Source: Tachypleus tridentatus
Lineage: Eukaryota; Arthropoda; Merostomata; Xiphosura; Limulidae
Assembly: GCF_004210375.1 (NCBI RefSeq)
Contig: NC_134828.1
Span: 19,646,400 to 19,710,399, forward strand
Length of the DNA: 64,000 bases
Direction of reading: 5' to 3'
Shown here: piece by piece, positions 35,200 through 48,068 of the stretch
Numbering within the stretch: position 1 is the first letter of the stretch
Layout of the letters: every line of letters begins with the position of its first letter
Program-made: the position numbers and the translations under genes
Notes under the pieces: model-generated
Told to the model about the DNA's origin: nothing
Seen by the model: the letters and a program-made list of their open reading frames with translations, nothing else
Databases searched by the model: none

Positions 35200-36680
35200 T
35201 AGAAGATTCGACTAAATTCTCTATACAGGAGTAATATGATCGATATTGAAATTCATAATATCAATTCTTAAAGTGTACTTGGAAAAAGTGTTTTTTAATC
35301 AACATCATACTTTTAATGAATCTTTATTTATTAAGATTAATAACCATTAATTAATAAGAAATTATAAAATTAATAAGAAAAATGTTAAAACCTTTCTTTA
35401 TGTAATCAAAATGCTTGAAAAAGTATAAGTAAATATTCTGTAACATAAATATTGCTGTTAATATTTTTTTAAAATTTATCTCTCAGGTCATTCATAGAAA
35501 CCAAAAAACATATTTGGAAACAAATAAAATAATATTATTACACATAATTTATATATATCTCACAACTGAAATATCTAAATACTAAACACAGTTTTAGATA
35601 GAAGTTTACATTGTAGGACTTTGTATTGTTTTTATTTTTCATACCATTAAAGTACACAAACTTTATTATATCATTTGTTAGAATGAGACCCCGAACGCAA
35701 GCTCTGACTGGTTTCCTCATAGGAGGTGAGGAGTAGAGAGCTCCATGAGGTGGAAACAATGATGCTGTACTTATAAAATATGGAACTAGAGGGGCGTTTA
35801 GCTTGGCTTACGTTGCTGTTAGTCATAGTTCCACAAAGTGGAATCAGAGAGTGCATAACTATAGGAAAGCGTGTAATGATGAAGTAATCATTGCTGACAG
35901 TTCATGAACCATCCACAAGAGAAAAATGTAGATCAATAAATATCAACACATCATCATATCTCTAGTAATGATAAAAGCCTAAGATTAACATTACATCTAG
36001 TTTATATACTATTTTACATAATTTTGAAAAGAATGAGGTGAAGTGATTAGTTCTATTAAGGCACTACAGGTGGATCATATAACTTAGAGGATATCATCAT
36101 ATAAAGTATAAGCTTACCGTTAGAGCTACCACTAATAAAATTAATTGTATTACGTAGATTTTACCATTAAATGCAAACAAATTATGTTGCTAATTCATAT
36201 TAATAATCATTTAAAGAGTTGCTTCAAAGGAAAATTATTACTTGAATGATGCAACTGTTATAACACTGTTACGTCAGTCATGATTTAGTTACACTGAATA
36301 CGTTTTCTATTCAATTTTATAGCCAATAATATTTTACCTTATTTGCATAAAATAATTTTCACAATATATGTTGTAACATAATTATTTATATCTACATATT
36401 TACCACACATAATTATTTAACATTGAAACTTACAAACACATAATGCATATTTGAATATTTATACATATTGTCTGGTGTTATTGGTTACATATATATTTAT
36501 CCTACCTTCTATGTTTGTAACTCCATTATTATAAATATCCCTAATTTCGATTTGGTGTCATACCTATAAGTCAGGTGATCGGTTTGTAAAAACATTCCTA
36601 TAAATTCACAAGAAGTGATTGCCTCTTGTTCATCAGAGATCATAAGACAAAGGGGTATGACCTGTCTTGGCCATGTTTTA
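35200..36680. other. 3' flank of SLC35G and single-copy DNA
   Basis: AT-rich sequence with no duplicate elsewhere in the window. A candidate polyadenylation signal AATAAA is at 35523-35528. Nothing coding is recognised. Confidence 0.5.
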
Positions 36681-37549
36681 GTGCTAAAGAGCCTTGATCG
36701 TATTTCAAAATGTCAAATAAGGATGAGACAAACGCTATCCAATTTTACAATAATTTCGAAATAATCAATTGAAACGTTCTGTTGATGATAAATCGGGGTA
36801 CAACGAGAAGCCTCTTGTCTCTAGAAAGTCTACTGAAAGAAAGTCAAGTCATGAACTGCTATTAAAGGTCTCACACTAAGATCGTATTTGTACGTGACCA
36901 AAAGTCCGTTAGACATAGAAAAGCACTGTAATATTTGAATATTTGTTATTCCTCTCTTCTTTAAAACCATTCGTCTTTTTTTAAACCATTGGTGGAATAT
37001 TATCTGTTCCAGACGTCTTATCATGTGTTATTTTTACGAGGTGTACGTATATGAACATTTAGTATCTGATGTGCATTGGTAGGGAAAAGTAGCAACTAAA
37101 ACATTATTAAAGGGCTATATCTTTTATACTAAAGCCATAGAATTTAGATGAACTGTTTCTTGTCATCACCCCATGCAATCGATATAGCCGTATCAAGCAT
37201 CTTTATTTAAGATATTTGCTTACGTTCATTTTACTTAATGCTAACCACTTTTTAATTAGAATAATTTCATACAATTTAGTAAATTTTGCTGAAAAGTTGG
37301 TAATGAATAAGCAATAATAACCATCTTCCCATTTGATTCTTTTGAAAACTTGAGCAAGAAACTGTTAATATAGTTTGTTCCGCCTAACCAATATTCATGT
37401 ATCTGCCCGTTTTTTTACCTCATTTTTTGCTGTTTTAAATCAGCCATCTTTAATCCAAATGACAAAAATTTAAAAACGGGAAACGGTGTAATTTACAAAT
37501 AATTTTGTTCACCAGTTCCTAAATAAGAGATGTTAATGAAAATGTTTCC

Positions 37550-37632
37550 CCTCCTGGTAATACCGGGGTAAGTCTGCGGTCCTACAACGATAGAAGTCTG
37601 CTATTGATACCCGTGGTGGGCAGAGAACAAAT
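37550..37632 (+). mobile_element. SINE-B fragment (right arm)
   Basis: Contains ggggtaagtctgcggtccta and tattgatacccgtggtgg, the tRNA-like head with a recognisable B-box. Truncated at both ends. Confidence 0.65.
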
Positions 37633-37940
37633 GGCTCATTAACTTAAAAACAAAACAAATTAAAACATATAATGTTTGGTTTTGAAATGGTTTATTCCAC
37701 ACTTAAAAATATAAATTTTCCATTCCCTTTGTGAACTCCTAAAAACCGTCCAATGTGAAATGCCCATTCCTTTACACTTTTAACATGCTTTATTAAATCC
37801 TGATCACCATTTACCAAAGCAGCCCATGTCAGTGGTCTGTTAGATGTCATTCCTATGAGGATCGAATGTACCGATGGAACATGGAGGCTGTATGTATTGT
37901 GCATTCTGAATACAATTTGGCATAGTGACTACAGAATAAC

Positions 37941-39045
37941 ATGCCACGTTTATCACACATGGAAGATCACCATGCTGTCAGTTTTCTGCAACTGGATGCA
38001 AGCTAGAATGTGATGCAATCTGTCAATCATTATGAGGCTAGTTCAGTGCCACAGTTTGAGAGGATCACTTGATGACTAACAGCGTCCTGGTTGTCAGTGC
38101 ATCACTACATCAAGATAGAGCCATTCTTATGAGCCCAGATGGATAGTAAGACTTCACGTGATTCGTCAGGACTACTTGACCACCATAAAATGCATCTTTG
38201 ACTAGTTAGGAACCAAGACTTCACTTTAGCACATCATCAAACCAAAATGTAATAATATAGGCAGCAAGAGAGATGATTGGTTTGGGTCTTCTTAGAAAAA
38301 AGCCAATTGGTGCTATCTGTTACGTCCACTGAGAGAGAGTGAAACACTGTTCTATTCACAGATGAGTCACGTTTTCGTATTGTCGGGTCTGATGGACTTC
38401 AACTTGTCTGGAGAAGAGAAGGAAAACAATATGACGACAGACCAATCACTGGAGTGTCCCTGGTGTAGTGGTATGAGGATGCAACCACAGAATATCACAT
38501 ACAGAGGAACCTAAATGCTTAACGTGTTAAAACCCCACGTAATTTCCTTCCTCAGAGACCACCATGACGTCACTGTATTGTAGCTGGACAATGCTTGTTT
38601 ACACTCTGCACTTATCCATGCAGAATATGTTGTCGTAATTATATGATCATTATACTTACCACTATCTTCACTGGACTGAAGATATATGGGATGAGGTAGG
38701 CTTCAACACCTTTAAAGATTACAAAGAGAGCAGATAACAGTTGATCTAGATATTGCAGGACAAGTGGCGTGGGATTTTTCAATATAAAACAAGACATCTG
38801 GTAACCAGTAGTCTTCAGTGATCACCACAGAACAGATAACAACTCATCCAAATACAGCAGGACGAGTGGCAGAAGAGTCTTCAATATGGGATAAGACATC
38901 TAGTAGCCAGTAATCTACAGAGATTACCAAAGAACAGATATCAGCTTACCCATGTACTCCAAGACGACTGGCAGTATATTTTTTAATACAGGATAAGACG
39001 TCTGATAAGCAGTATGAGACGTATGACCATGGAACTCTTTGTTTA
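37941..39045 (+). pseudogene. Tc1/mariner-family transposase relic (right arm)
   Basis: Mirror of the 19340-20441 relic. It starts MPRLSHMEDHHAVSFLQ at 37941, runs through a decayed DNA-binding region, then FTDESRFRIVGSDGLQLVW near 38350-38405 with the first catalytic Asp. FLRDHHDVTVLQLDNA lies near 38550-38595 with the second. The segment that should read SPDL...WDE near 38670-38695 is shortened. The triplicated C-terminal segment follows. Multiple stops confirm it is dead. Both arms share this state, so inactivation preceded the inverted duplication. Confidence 0.78.
38720..39015. repeat. Tandem triplication of Tc1 3' end (right arm)
   Basis: Three units with cagataacagttga / cagataacaactcatcc / cagatatcagcttaccc spaced about 100 bp apart, in mirror correspondence with 19379-19665. 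Confidence 0.72.
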
Positions 39046-39346
39046 CATTATTGAACAAAAAAAACAACAACAAAAGACTGTCAGGTGTTTCGGTTTAAAT
39101 ATGTGAGTCCCCATTACTTAAAAATAGAGATAACCAGGGTTGTCAGAAAATTTCTTTCTCTTCACCCCACTCATAAGTTTGGTATTTTGATCATGCAACC
39201 CGAAAAAATATATATATAATAAAATAATACAATAATAATAATTCTAAACAAAACAACCATTTCTTGAATTACACTTGAGAAAGGCTGGCAAGCCAGCAAC
39301 CCCAGAAAAACCAACAACAGACCCGATGTGTGAATATTACAGGAAT

Positions 39347-39475
39347 CAACGGCTGATGTGGGTCTCAGGGCCCTTCAACGGCTGATGTGGGACTCAGGGC
39401 ACTTCAACGGCTGATGTGGGTCTCAGAGCCCTTCAACGGCTGATGTGGGAATCAGGATCTTTCAGGGCCGGAGGT
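39347..39475. repeat. 29-bp tandem repeat, 4 units (right arm)
   Basis: Units caacggctgatgtgggtctc then agggccctt begin at 39347, 39376, 39405 and 39434. Confidence 0.9.
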
Positions 39476-39599
39476 GGATGCGAAGATCCTATGATAAGAT
39501 TTTGATGTAGGGGATACAGAAGAACCCAACTTTTACTTGTCTGTCTCTAATTATTCCCTGGAGTGCCTGAGCTGTACGACAGAAGTTACGGCTCCTTTT

Positions 39600-40965
39600 T
39601 TTGTAAAAGATGTAAAAACAATATACAAACATGTACGATTATGGCTCTAGGTATTACATAAGTAACAAGAAGACTGGGGGATGTGTGTAGTGTTTCATCC
39701 ATTGCTGGGAATTGTCGAGTTAGTGTGTTTTAGCATTGAGCTTGAATTTTTTAGCTGAATATTTTCTCACTAACATGGAGTAGAATTTTAAGGGGTAGGC
39801 GATATGCCACGTTTATTATCTGGTATTGTATATTCTTTAATCGTTTCCTGAGGCCACTGGACGTGGTGCAAGTGACCATGCATCCATATTACATGAGAGG
39901 CCTGATAAACGCTTTGTAAATGGTTATGATGATGTCTTGGGAGCATCCTTTATAAGGTGTTTCTGATCTGTCTAAGGTTACGTGTTGTTTCGCTGAATTA
40001 GAAATTCTGTTAAAATGGTGTGTCCACTTCAGTTACATGTTAAAATGGTGTGTCCAGATCAGTGCCATGTTAAAATGGCGTGTCCAGTTCAGTGCCATGT
40101 TAAAATGGTGTGTCCAGTTTAGTGCCATGTTAAAATGGTGTGTCCAGTTTAGTGCCATGTTAAAGTGGTGTGTCCAGTTTCGTGCTATGTTGAAAGTGTC
40201 TCCGAGGAATATAATCGATTTAGTAAATTTGATCTTAGTGTTTAATAAATTCAATTTTGTCTGTGTAATATTCTTCTGTTTCCTTTTAAAACTCCTGTGA
40301 AATATAATTTCTTGTGTTTTGTTATGGATACACGCCACCTGTTACACCACGTCATTATGTGGTTCGACGAAATTTGAACTTTACTAGCCACGAATAGAGA
40401 GGTCAATCGATGTACTCCAAACTGCTACATCGTCTAAATATTGCGATGCGTGAGTATACGGGAGTTCTAGGAACGGTATACCAACGACGTGGATAATTTA
40501 TAACAGCGGGCTTAGGGCTGACCCTTGGGGGACACCAGCCGTAAGAGTAAACGGACGTGTAAGCATTTGATGTATGCGAACTCTGGCTCGTCTATTTGAG
40601 AAAAAGCTCGAAATACATCTGATTATTGTGTCAGGGATCTTGAAATAGTGTAATTAAAATAACATTATGCTATGGCACTATCAAAATATTTATTAACGTG
40701 AAGAAATGTAACGACTGTCATGTTGAATCCTTGAAATATGGTTTCAGTCAATCCACAAGGCGATCGCTCGTCTGTCTTTTGTGTCTGTCTTTGTTTTGAA
40801 TTTCCTTTATCATATAGTTGAGTTCCAGATGGTACAGTAATCTGTAACCTATAATTCTTTACATTAGTTTACCTGTGGAATTGTGGAGGCTTATTGGTCT
40901 GTAGTTTGTCAGGTCTCGTATGTCAGCGGAAATATTGGGATAAACAATAATGATTGCGCTTTTCC
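39600..40965 (-). mobile_element. Jockey-like LINE fragment, reverse transcriptase relic (right arm)
   Basis: Mirror of 17471-18830, with the same RT blocks in reverse: the YLDDVAVW active-site box is at the complement of about 40418-40441. The fragment is broken by stops. Its junction with the SLC35G stub at 40965/40966 matches the left arm base for base, so the chimera formed once. Confidence 0.82.
40012..40191. repeat. 30-bp minisatellite inside RT frame, 6 units
   Basis: Six exact 30-bp units (aaaatggtgtgtccag, then tcagtgccatgtt type). This is one more than the left arm, with different unit variants. Confidence 0.95.
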
Positions 40966-41480
40966 AGTGTCTTTGACACTTGAAAGGAAGAATTTCCTCT
41001 TTCCGTATTCCTGTTTTTCATAATCTTCGTGATTTATAGTTAACTCTGCTCGAACATCCAGAATATGATATAAAAATAAAATATAGCTGTAAGTGTTTAA
41101 CATGTGTTCAGAGAAACTAATAGTAGAAAAAGTCAAAACTAAATCAATAGCTGAACACTTATTTCTTACCTTTAAAACAATAATAAATTAAGTTATTATT
41201 TAGTTGTTGTTCACTCACTGACCATTACAGATTACACAGTAAACATTACAGTATTATTTCAATCTTACAACCATGAATACTGTTTGTTTGGCTCACAAAT
41301 ACAACCTACATCTTTACCTTGGTACAGTCAGAAGGAGAATCCTCGTTCATTAGAAAATCATGTTGCCATCCCTGGTTATCAATTATCCTGTTGTCACAAA
41401 TGGTTTTGTAGATCGGAGACGTACACTATGTGTCCCATGTATTAGATATAAAGAGTTCTAACTGTATTGAATTTCATTAT
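40966..41480 (-). pseudogene. SLC35G 5' stub, truncated (right arm)
   Basis: Start codon at the complement of 41021, about 18 N-terminal codons, then the LINE junction. The upstream flank matches the intact gene's flank. The splice-acceptor AG is mutated in this copy. Confidence 0.72.
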
Positions 41481-41534
41481 TCTGTTTCAAGTGATCCTTG
41501 TTTTTAAATACTCTTGCCTTAATTTATATACCGT

Positions 41535-42160
41535 ATAATACGGTGGATATTTTGTTGTATTTTAGAATACGGACTTTGGATATATCATTATAAATCACTG
41601 TATGGTACTGTGTATCATTTGTTAGATTTTAGAGTATTGAAATGTGGTTATTTTATAAAATTATATTTATGGTACTGTGGATATTTGGTCATATTTTAGT
41701 ATATGGTACTGTGGAAATTTTGTTGTATTTTAGTGTATAGTACTGTGGATATTTTATTATATTTTAGTGTATGGAATTGTATTTTTGTATTATATTTTAG
41801 TAAACGGTTCTGCGGTTATATTTTATTATATTTTAGTGTATGGAATTGTATTTTTGTATTATATTTTAGTAAACGGTTCTGCGGTTATATTTTAGTATAT
41901 TTTAGTGTATGCTACAATGGATATTATATTATAGTTTAGTATGTAATGTGGATAATTTGTTACATTTAGTATCTGATACCATGAAGAGCTTATTATATTT
42001 TAGTATATGATAGTGTGAATATTTTAATATTTTTCAGTAAATGGTACTGTAGTTATTTTATTATATTTTAGTATGTGGTAATGTGGATATTTTGTTATAG
42101 TTTAGTGTATGGCATATTTGAATATTTTGTTATATTGTAGTTTATGGTTCTGTGGATATT
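41535..42160. repeat. 34-bp minisatellite in SLC35G 5' flank, about 17 units
   Basis: Degenerate tattttagtgtatggtactg units in the same orientation as the copy at 1400-1572. Includes a local roughly 80-bp duplication near 41740-41900. Confidence 0.83.
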
Positions 42161-42689
42161 TTATTTACCGACCTGTGTCTTTTTGTTTCTTTCACAACCT
42201 GAATAACTCCAACTGGAAGGGAATTATATCTGAAAAACCTTCATTTACCAGAGGATCTAGCTTTTCTAAGTGTTAGAATTAAATAAATCTCCCAGAATTT
42301 ACTATCATCTCATGTTTGAGACCGATAATCCATAAACTGTTTTTGTAACATCATTCAGAGAAACAGTTTTATTATGTTAATCTAATAAATGAAGTAAATT
42401 CTCAGTATTTCTCTATATATATTATTTTGTCTAGAACAAGAGAACAGTTCCAACAACTGTATAGAATTATATTAACGTGAGTTCCTTCTTCAATATATCT
42501 ACATATGGCTGTACATTTGTTGAAAACACGATAATTATAAACATACATAACGACCAACTGTAAAACACATGTGGACCTAAAACTTAGATGACTCATGTCT
42601 GTGAATGTGTAATTTATCATAAAACGGATGGAACTTCAAGTGGATTTCTCGTTATCAACTACGACGTGCAATTTACTCACATTTGTTCC
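42161..42689. other. No gene recognised
   Basis: Mirror of about 15276-15944, about 95% identical in the best-aligned part. Confidence 0.5.
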
Positions 42690-42790
42690 GATGACTTTTT
42701 TTGTTTACTTTAGTGTCAACGAACAGTGGGATTAACCGTCACATTGTATTGTCCTCATGTCTGACAAAATATATATGTTTGGATAAATAG
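42690..42790 (-). mobile_element. SINE-A remnant
   Basis: tcaacgaacagtgggattaa followed by ccgtcacattg is the reverse of the SINE-A body. Less of the head remains than in the mirror copy. Confidence 0.65.
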
Positions 42791-42949
42791 GGATAAATAT
42801 ATCAAATTAATGTGTAAAATGGCCAAACATGGGTCTTATTTTTACATCAAGATCGGAACCCTACAAATAATGAATAAATTACACTGACCCAAATAACACC
42901 TTGTTTCAGCCTTTTATCCAGCTGGTATTTATTTTATTTTTTATTCATT

Positions 42950-43078
42950 GATTGTATGGATTAAGTACAAAGCTACACAATGATCTCTTTGTGCTCCGCT
43001 TAACACACCTATCGAAACTCGGATTTTTAATGGTGGGTTTTCGCAGATATAATGCTGTGCCATTGGAGGTCATTAACT
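42950..43078 (-). mobile_element. SINE-B (right arm)
   Basis: taagtacaaagctacacaat, tatcgaaactcgg (reverse B-box) and aatgctgtgccattgg mark a reverse-oriented copy mirroring 14680-14815. Confidence 0.7.
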
Positions 43079-43224
43079 CTTGAAAGAGACACTATCAGTT
43101 ATTGTATCCGTTAATCAAAGACACCATCACTAATCCATCTATTAATCGAAACCCCATTATTGCAGCCATTAACTCTCACTCACTGTATCGACTATCCAAA
43201 GATAGTACGACTTGTTCTATCTTT

Positions 43225-43755
43225 TAAAAACACCATCAACAATATGATAAATGGAGTACAAAACAAATAGAATACAAACAATATAAACACTGTAAACTCT
43301 ATGATAATTGGAAAACCTAAGAAACAGTATACAAACATTAAAAATACTTTCAATTCTATGTTAAGTGGTGTACACAACAAACATTAAAATACTATCAACT
43401 CTATCTTAAGTGGAATACACAACAAATATACAAACATTAAAACACAATCAACTCTGTGTTATGTGGAGTACACAACAAATACAATACAAACATTAAAACA
43501 CAATCAACGCTGTGTTATGTGGAGTACACAACAAATACAATACAAACACTAAGACACAATCAACTGTGTTAAGTGGAGTACACAACAAAAATACAAACAT
43601 TAAAAACACTATCAATTCTATGCTAAGTAAAGTACACAACAAACAGAATACAAACATAACAAACACCATCAACTCTATGTAAAGTGGAATACATAACAAA
43701 CAGAACAGAAACATTAAAAACACGATCATCTTTATGTTAAGTAGTGTACAACGTA
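43225..43755. repeat. 54-59-bp tandem repeat, about 10 units
   Basis: Units of the type acaaatacaaacattaaaa, then caatcaactctgtgttatg, then a gtggagtaca motif. The hydrophobic open frames across it (LLCTPLNIEL-type repeats) are a product of the repeat and not a membrane protein gene. Confidence 0.85.
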
Positions 43756-44329
43756 AACTGGTTTTGAAAAATAACAATAACAAGAGAGAAAAACTTCTCT
43801 TGTTATATCTTGTTATAATATTCTGATAAACAGACTGAAACCAGGCAGTCAGTAAGACGTATATTTTATTTTAACTCAGCCCAAGATAGAACGTGACACC
43901 TTGGTTACCGACTCGTCACAATCTTGACTGAATGTGGTTTGAACAAACAATTTAAAAATCTTTTTTTGTTGACAGATTCTGAAGACCATGTCAACTTTTT
44001 AACTTTTGTACCCGGGTATTTTTATTTTAGTTACTAAAAATTATCAGTTATTTATTTTGAACAACACGGAAGTTTCACAAAACAGACAAAAAACATGTCA
44101 CTAACATTTGAAGACAAATTTCCAAAAGTTTGACTTTCGTAAGACAGATGTTTTTGAATGGAACACATGTGTATGAGCGTCTCTTTCAAAAGACACACTT
44201 GTGTCAAAACCCGATCACCTTCACACGTTTTCGAACACTGCAAGTCATAACAACACAACATAACCATAGAAAACACTCATATACTAAATAAAGAAACAAA
44301 CATAAACAAACGCAAAATTATAGAAGCGC
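43756..44329. other. Right-arm-specific insertion, about 570 bp
   Basis: Absent at the corresponding place in the left arm (about 14216-14235). No terminal repeats or coding domain identified. The left-arm state could equally be a deletion. Confidence 0.45.
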
Positions 44330-44482
44330 TACTACTCTTTTACCATCGAATAGTGAGATTGGTTGTAACTATGTAGCGCTTCCACAGGTAAAAGAACGAA
44401 TTTCTTTGGTGTGACAGTGATTGGAACCTACGATGATCAGAATACCAGTTAATCGCGCTAACCACCTGGTCATACTCGACCA
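44330..44482 (-). mobile_element. SINE-A fragment next to foldback module
   Basis: ctcttttaccatcgaatagt and gcgctaaccacctggtcata are reverse SINE-A body and head landmarks. Abuts the foldback end. Confidence 0.65.
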
Positions 44483-46430
44483 AATATGGTAGACAGAACA
44501 CCGAGTCTGTGTTAGAGAATATAGCATGCGTTCCTGTTGTACAACATACAGAGTGGAAGATAACTTGAGTAAAGGCAGATGATCAGATGGAGTCTTATAA
44601 AAGCCTATATACTGAGAACATTGTAGGTTCTAATGATACATGTGATATGGTACATGCAAGACCCACAGAAATGTCCTTGTACCATACCAGAAGATATTAT
44701 TTATGAAGCAGTTGCTAAGCAAATGCTCGAGTAGAATGCAGAAGGTAGTGTGTGAATACAATAACATTTGTGAATTTTTATTTTAGTCTGTGTAACTTGT
44801 TTTGAGTATTTGTTAGTTAAAACACACATACAAATCTATTTTGTATAAAAGGGTATGCTTTTGACATAGTGTTTTCTAAACAGATCACTTATTTACTCAT
44901 ACAGTTACTTTAAATTTTAGAGTTATGCCTCATCATGTGCCCCAGGTTAAAAGGTAAAATTATTTAATTTTCTAGAATTGGTATGAAAACATGGACAATT
45001 CCAGGACAATAGGGTACCCAAATTTAGTGTATCTGTCCATCTTGAAATATCATCACTGTAAAAGAAACATTGTTAGAGTAAAGTATACTGGTAGATGTTG
45101 ATAACTATTGATAGAAATTATTGTATTTTGATAAGATTAATGTATCTTACGACAGGAATAACGTGATCACATCCTTACTAGGGTTTCAAGAAGAACAGAA
45201 ACCAAAGACAGTTCAAACGAGGTTGTTTTGAAAAAAGGGCTAACCATAAATGTATATCAACCAGAATTATCCACCTTCAGTATATTATTTAGGCAAAATA
45301 TCTAGCCAGTTCACAGATAGGACACTGGCAACATGTAAACGTTTTTGATAAGCCTGTTCTGGCTTTTTATTACAACACTGGAACACAAAGTTATTGTTCA
45401 ACTTTAATCTAGCATATATTCAAAATATTAAATACATGCGATGTTAGGAGGAGGTCTCATTGACAAATTTGCTGGAGGATATAAAGAGCAGTTTTTTCAC
45501 CACGAGAAATAGCTGCCAAAACATTTACTGCACCACCTCTTTATGTGTTCCCTATGGAAATGATAGTCGTCCTTCAACTGTTAATCCCACTGTTGGCTTA
45601 CTATTTTGCCTGAATAACATAGTGAAGGTAGATAATTCTGGTTGATATTCATTTATGGTTAGCCCTTCTTTCAAAACAACCTCGTTTGAACTGTCTTTCG
45701 TTTCTGTTCTTCTTGAAACCCTAATAAGGATATACACACGTTTTTCCTGTCATAAGATATGTTAATCCGATCAAAATACAATAATTTTTATCAAGTTTAT
45801 TGGCATCTACCAGTATACTTTACTGTAACAATGTTTCTTTTACAGTGATGATATTTCAAGACTGACAGATACAGTAAACTTGGGTAACCTAATGTTCTGG
45901 AAATGTCCATTTTTTCACACCAATTCTAGAAAATCAAAAAAGTACATACCTTTTAATCTGGGGCACATGATAAAACGTAACTCTACAACAAGTTTAGAGT
46001 AACTGTCTGAGTAAACAAGTGATCTGTTTAGAAAACACTATGTCAAAAGCATACCCTTTTATACAAAATAGATTTATATGTGTGTTTTAACTAAAAAATA
46101 CTCAAAACAAGTTATACAGACAAAAATAAAAATTCACAAATGTTATTACATTCACACATTACCTTCTGTACTCTACTCGGGCATTTGCTTAGCAACTGCT
46201 TCATAAATAATACCTTCTGGTATTGATCAAGGACATTTCTGTGGGTCTTGCATGTACCATATCACATGCATCATTATAATCTCAAAACTTCTCAATATAT
46301 AGTCTTTAATAAGACACAAGCTTATAATGTGTTTTTACTCAAGTTATCTTCTACTCTGTATGTTGTACAACAGAAACTCATGCATATTATCTAACACAGT
46401 CTCGGTGTTCTGTCTACCATATTGGGTCCA
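44483..46430. repeat. Foldback module, right arm (short version)
   Basis: 44483 to about 45370 and about 45374-46430 are approximate reverse complements meeting almost without a loop. The 1.5-kb interior present in the left arm (11.6-13.1 kb) is missing. Each half contains the piece shared with U. Confidence 0.62.
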
Positions 46431-46560
46431 GTAAAAGAGCAGTCCAAGAGTTAGCAGTAAGAGATGATGACTAGTTGTATTCTTTCTAACGTTACAGTTG
46501 TAAATTAGGGATGACTAATGCAGATAGCCCTTGTGTAACTTTGGGTTAAATTAAAAAACA
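46430..46560 (+). mobile_element. SINE-A 3' body
   Basis: gtaaaagagcagtccaagag and tgcagatagcccttgtgtaa are SINE-A body landmarks in forward orientation. The head is replaced by the foldback module. Confidence 0.75.
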
Positions 46561-46596
46561 ACAACAGATTTGCTGTATATATAAACCACATTTTAC

Positions 46597-46800
46597 TGCG
46601 ATCTCGGTGGGCCCTAATTTCCACCTTCCATTGGTACACTTGTATCTTGCATTTTTATATTTATACTGCATCAAGTATTCATTTAACATTGCCAAATACT
46701 CTGGTGAATTACTTTGGTAATCTTCCAATGCTGCATAAAGATAGCTAAAGAAGGGTGAGATTTTGTTTTTCATCAGAATATTCACTTTATACTTTGTTAA
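46597..46800 (-). other. Candidate internal exon, 68 codons (exon X), right-arm copy
   Basis: Mirror of 10214-10417 with the frame, the acceptor-like caactttag and the donor-like gtaaaa all kept. Three base differences from the left copy, two of them silent. Confidence 0.35.
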
Positions 46801-47337
46801 CTAAAGTTGTAGCTTAAGAATTATGTGGTTTTCAAACATTTCTTGTTTTTCAGTAATTTTGCTTTTGATTCTTACCTAAGCCTACATCAGTCTGTAAACC
46901 ACTTTCTTAGAAACAGAGCAAAGAAGAGTCAGAATCTTTATGTTAACTGTATATAACAATCCTAAAATTATATTTAAAGTATAGCTGTTATATGATTTAG
47001 TGTAAATCACATACTCTGTGTCATCTTTAAATTTTTACATACATTTTAACCTCTGTGTAAAATGATCTTGTGATAAATTTGAAATATGTTATTTTTAACT
47101 TTAATTGTTATCACAATACACTATTGTAATTGGCAGAAAAATGGTATAACTACCAGTATCAAGAACATACAGACTGTCTTCTTTAATCATCAAAACATGA
47201 ATCTGTTTCAAAGTTTGATATAAGAAAGGTTTTTAATAAATTGATTCAAACATTTTATTCTTTTGTAAGTTAAGATGTTTTTAATTCATTCAATATAAAA
47301 GTGTCATTAATGAGATAAAATAATTCTGAATATTCCA
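46801..47337. other. No gene recognised
   Basis: Mirror of 9681-10213. Confidence 0.5.
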
Positions 47338-47465
47338 CATTTACAGTTGATGAGGCTTAGGATGCCACTAAACACAGTATTTATAACAGATAGTTGTGTA
47401 TTTACAGTTGATGAGGCTTAGGATGCCACTAAACTCAGTATTTATAACAGATAGTTGTGTAGAGG
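47338..47465. repeat. 61-bp minisatellite, 2 units
   Basis: Two units with gatgaggcttaggatgccac, against five in the left arm. Confidence 0.9.
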
Positions 47466-48068
47466 TTTTGTGAAAAACTTGTATCTAAATTTAGAAACTT
47501 ATGACATCAACTGGGTAACAACTTATAATTTAACTACTAGACTCAACTAACATCACCTGAACAAAAACAACTTGTGTTTTAAGTTAGATAATTAGTGTTA
47601 CATTTAATGATTACAATCAGGCACAGTTTTGCTAAACATAAGTTAATTTTTCTGAGAAAAACAGACATTTACGTGAGCTCCATATCTGCTTCATTTCACT
47701 TCTCTTTCAAAGATCTAAACTCAAGTCAGAAAGCACATTATGATAATATAATAATAATTTGGAAAATAATGATTTATGTGCATAATAAAATGATTACATG
47801 TCATACCACATGTGTAATATCTGAAGAAGGAAGATGAATGTATCACAACATATAGGATGTTGTTTCCAAACTAAATCACTTTATTATACATATAAATCTT
47901 TGTCTTCCAACGTCTTATTACAGACATTTCATTCCACTTTAAAAATTATAATAATATGAAAGTAATGAGTTGAAGAATTGTGTACTATCTTGTTAACCCA
48001 ACAAAATTCTGTTACAGCCTTGGGAAGAAAGAATCAAAATATCAGGACAAGGATAACAAGAGGATGAA

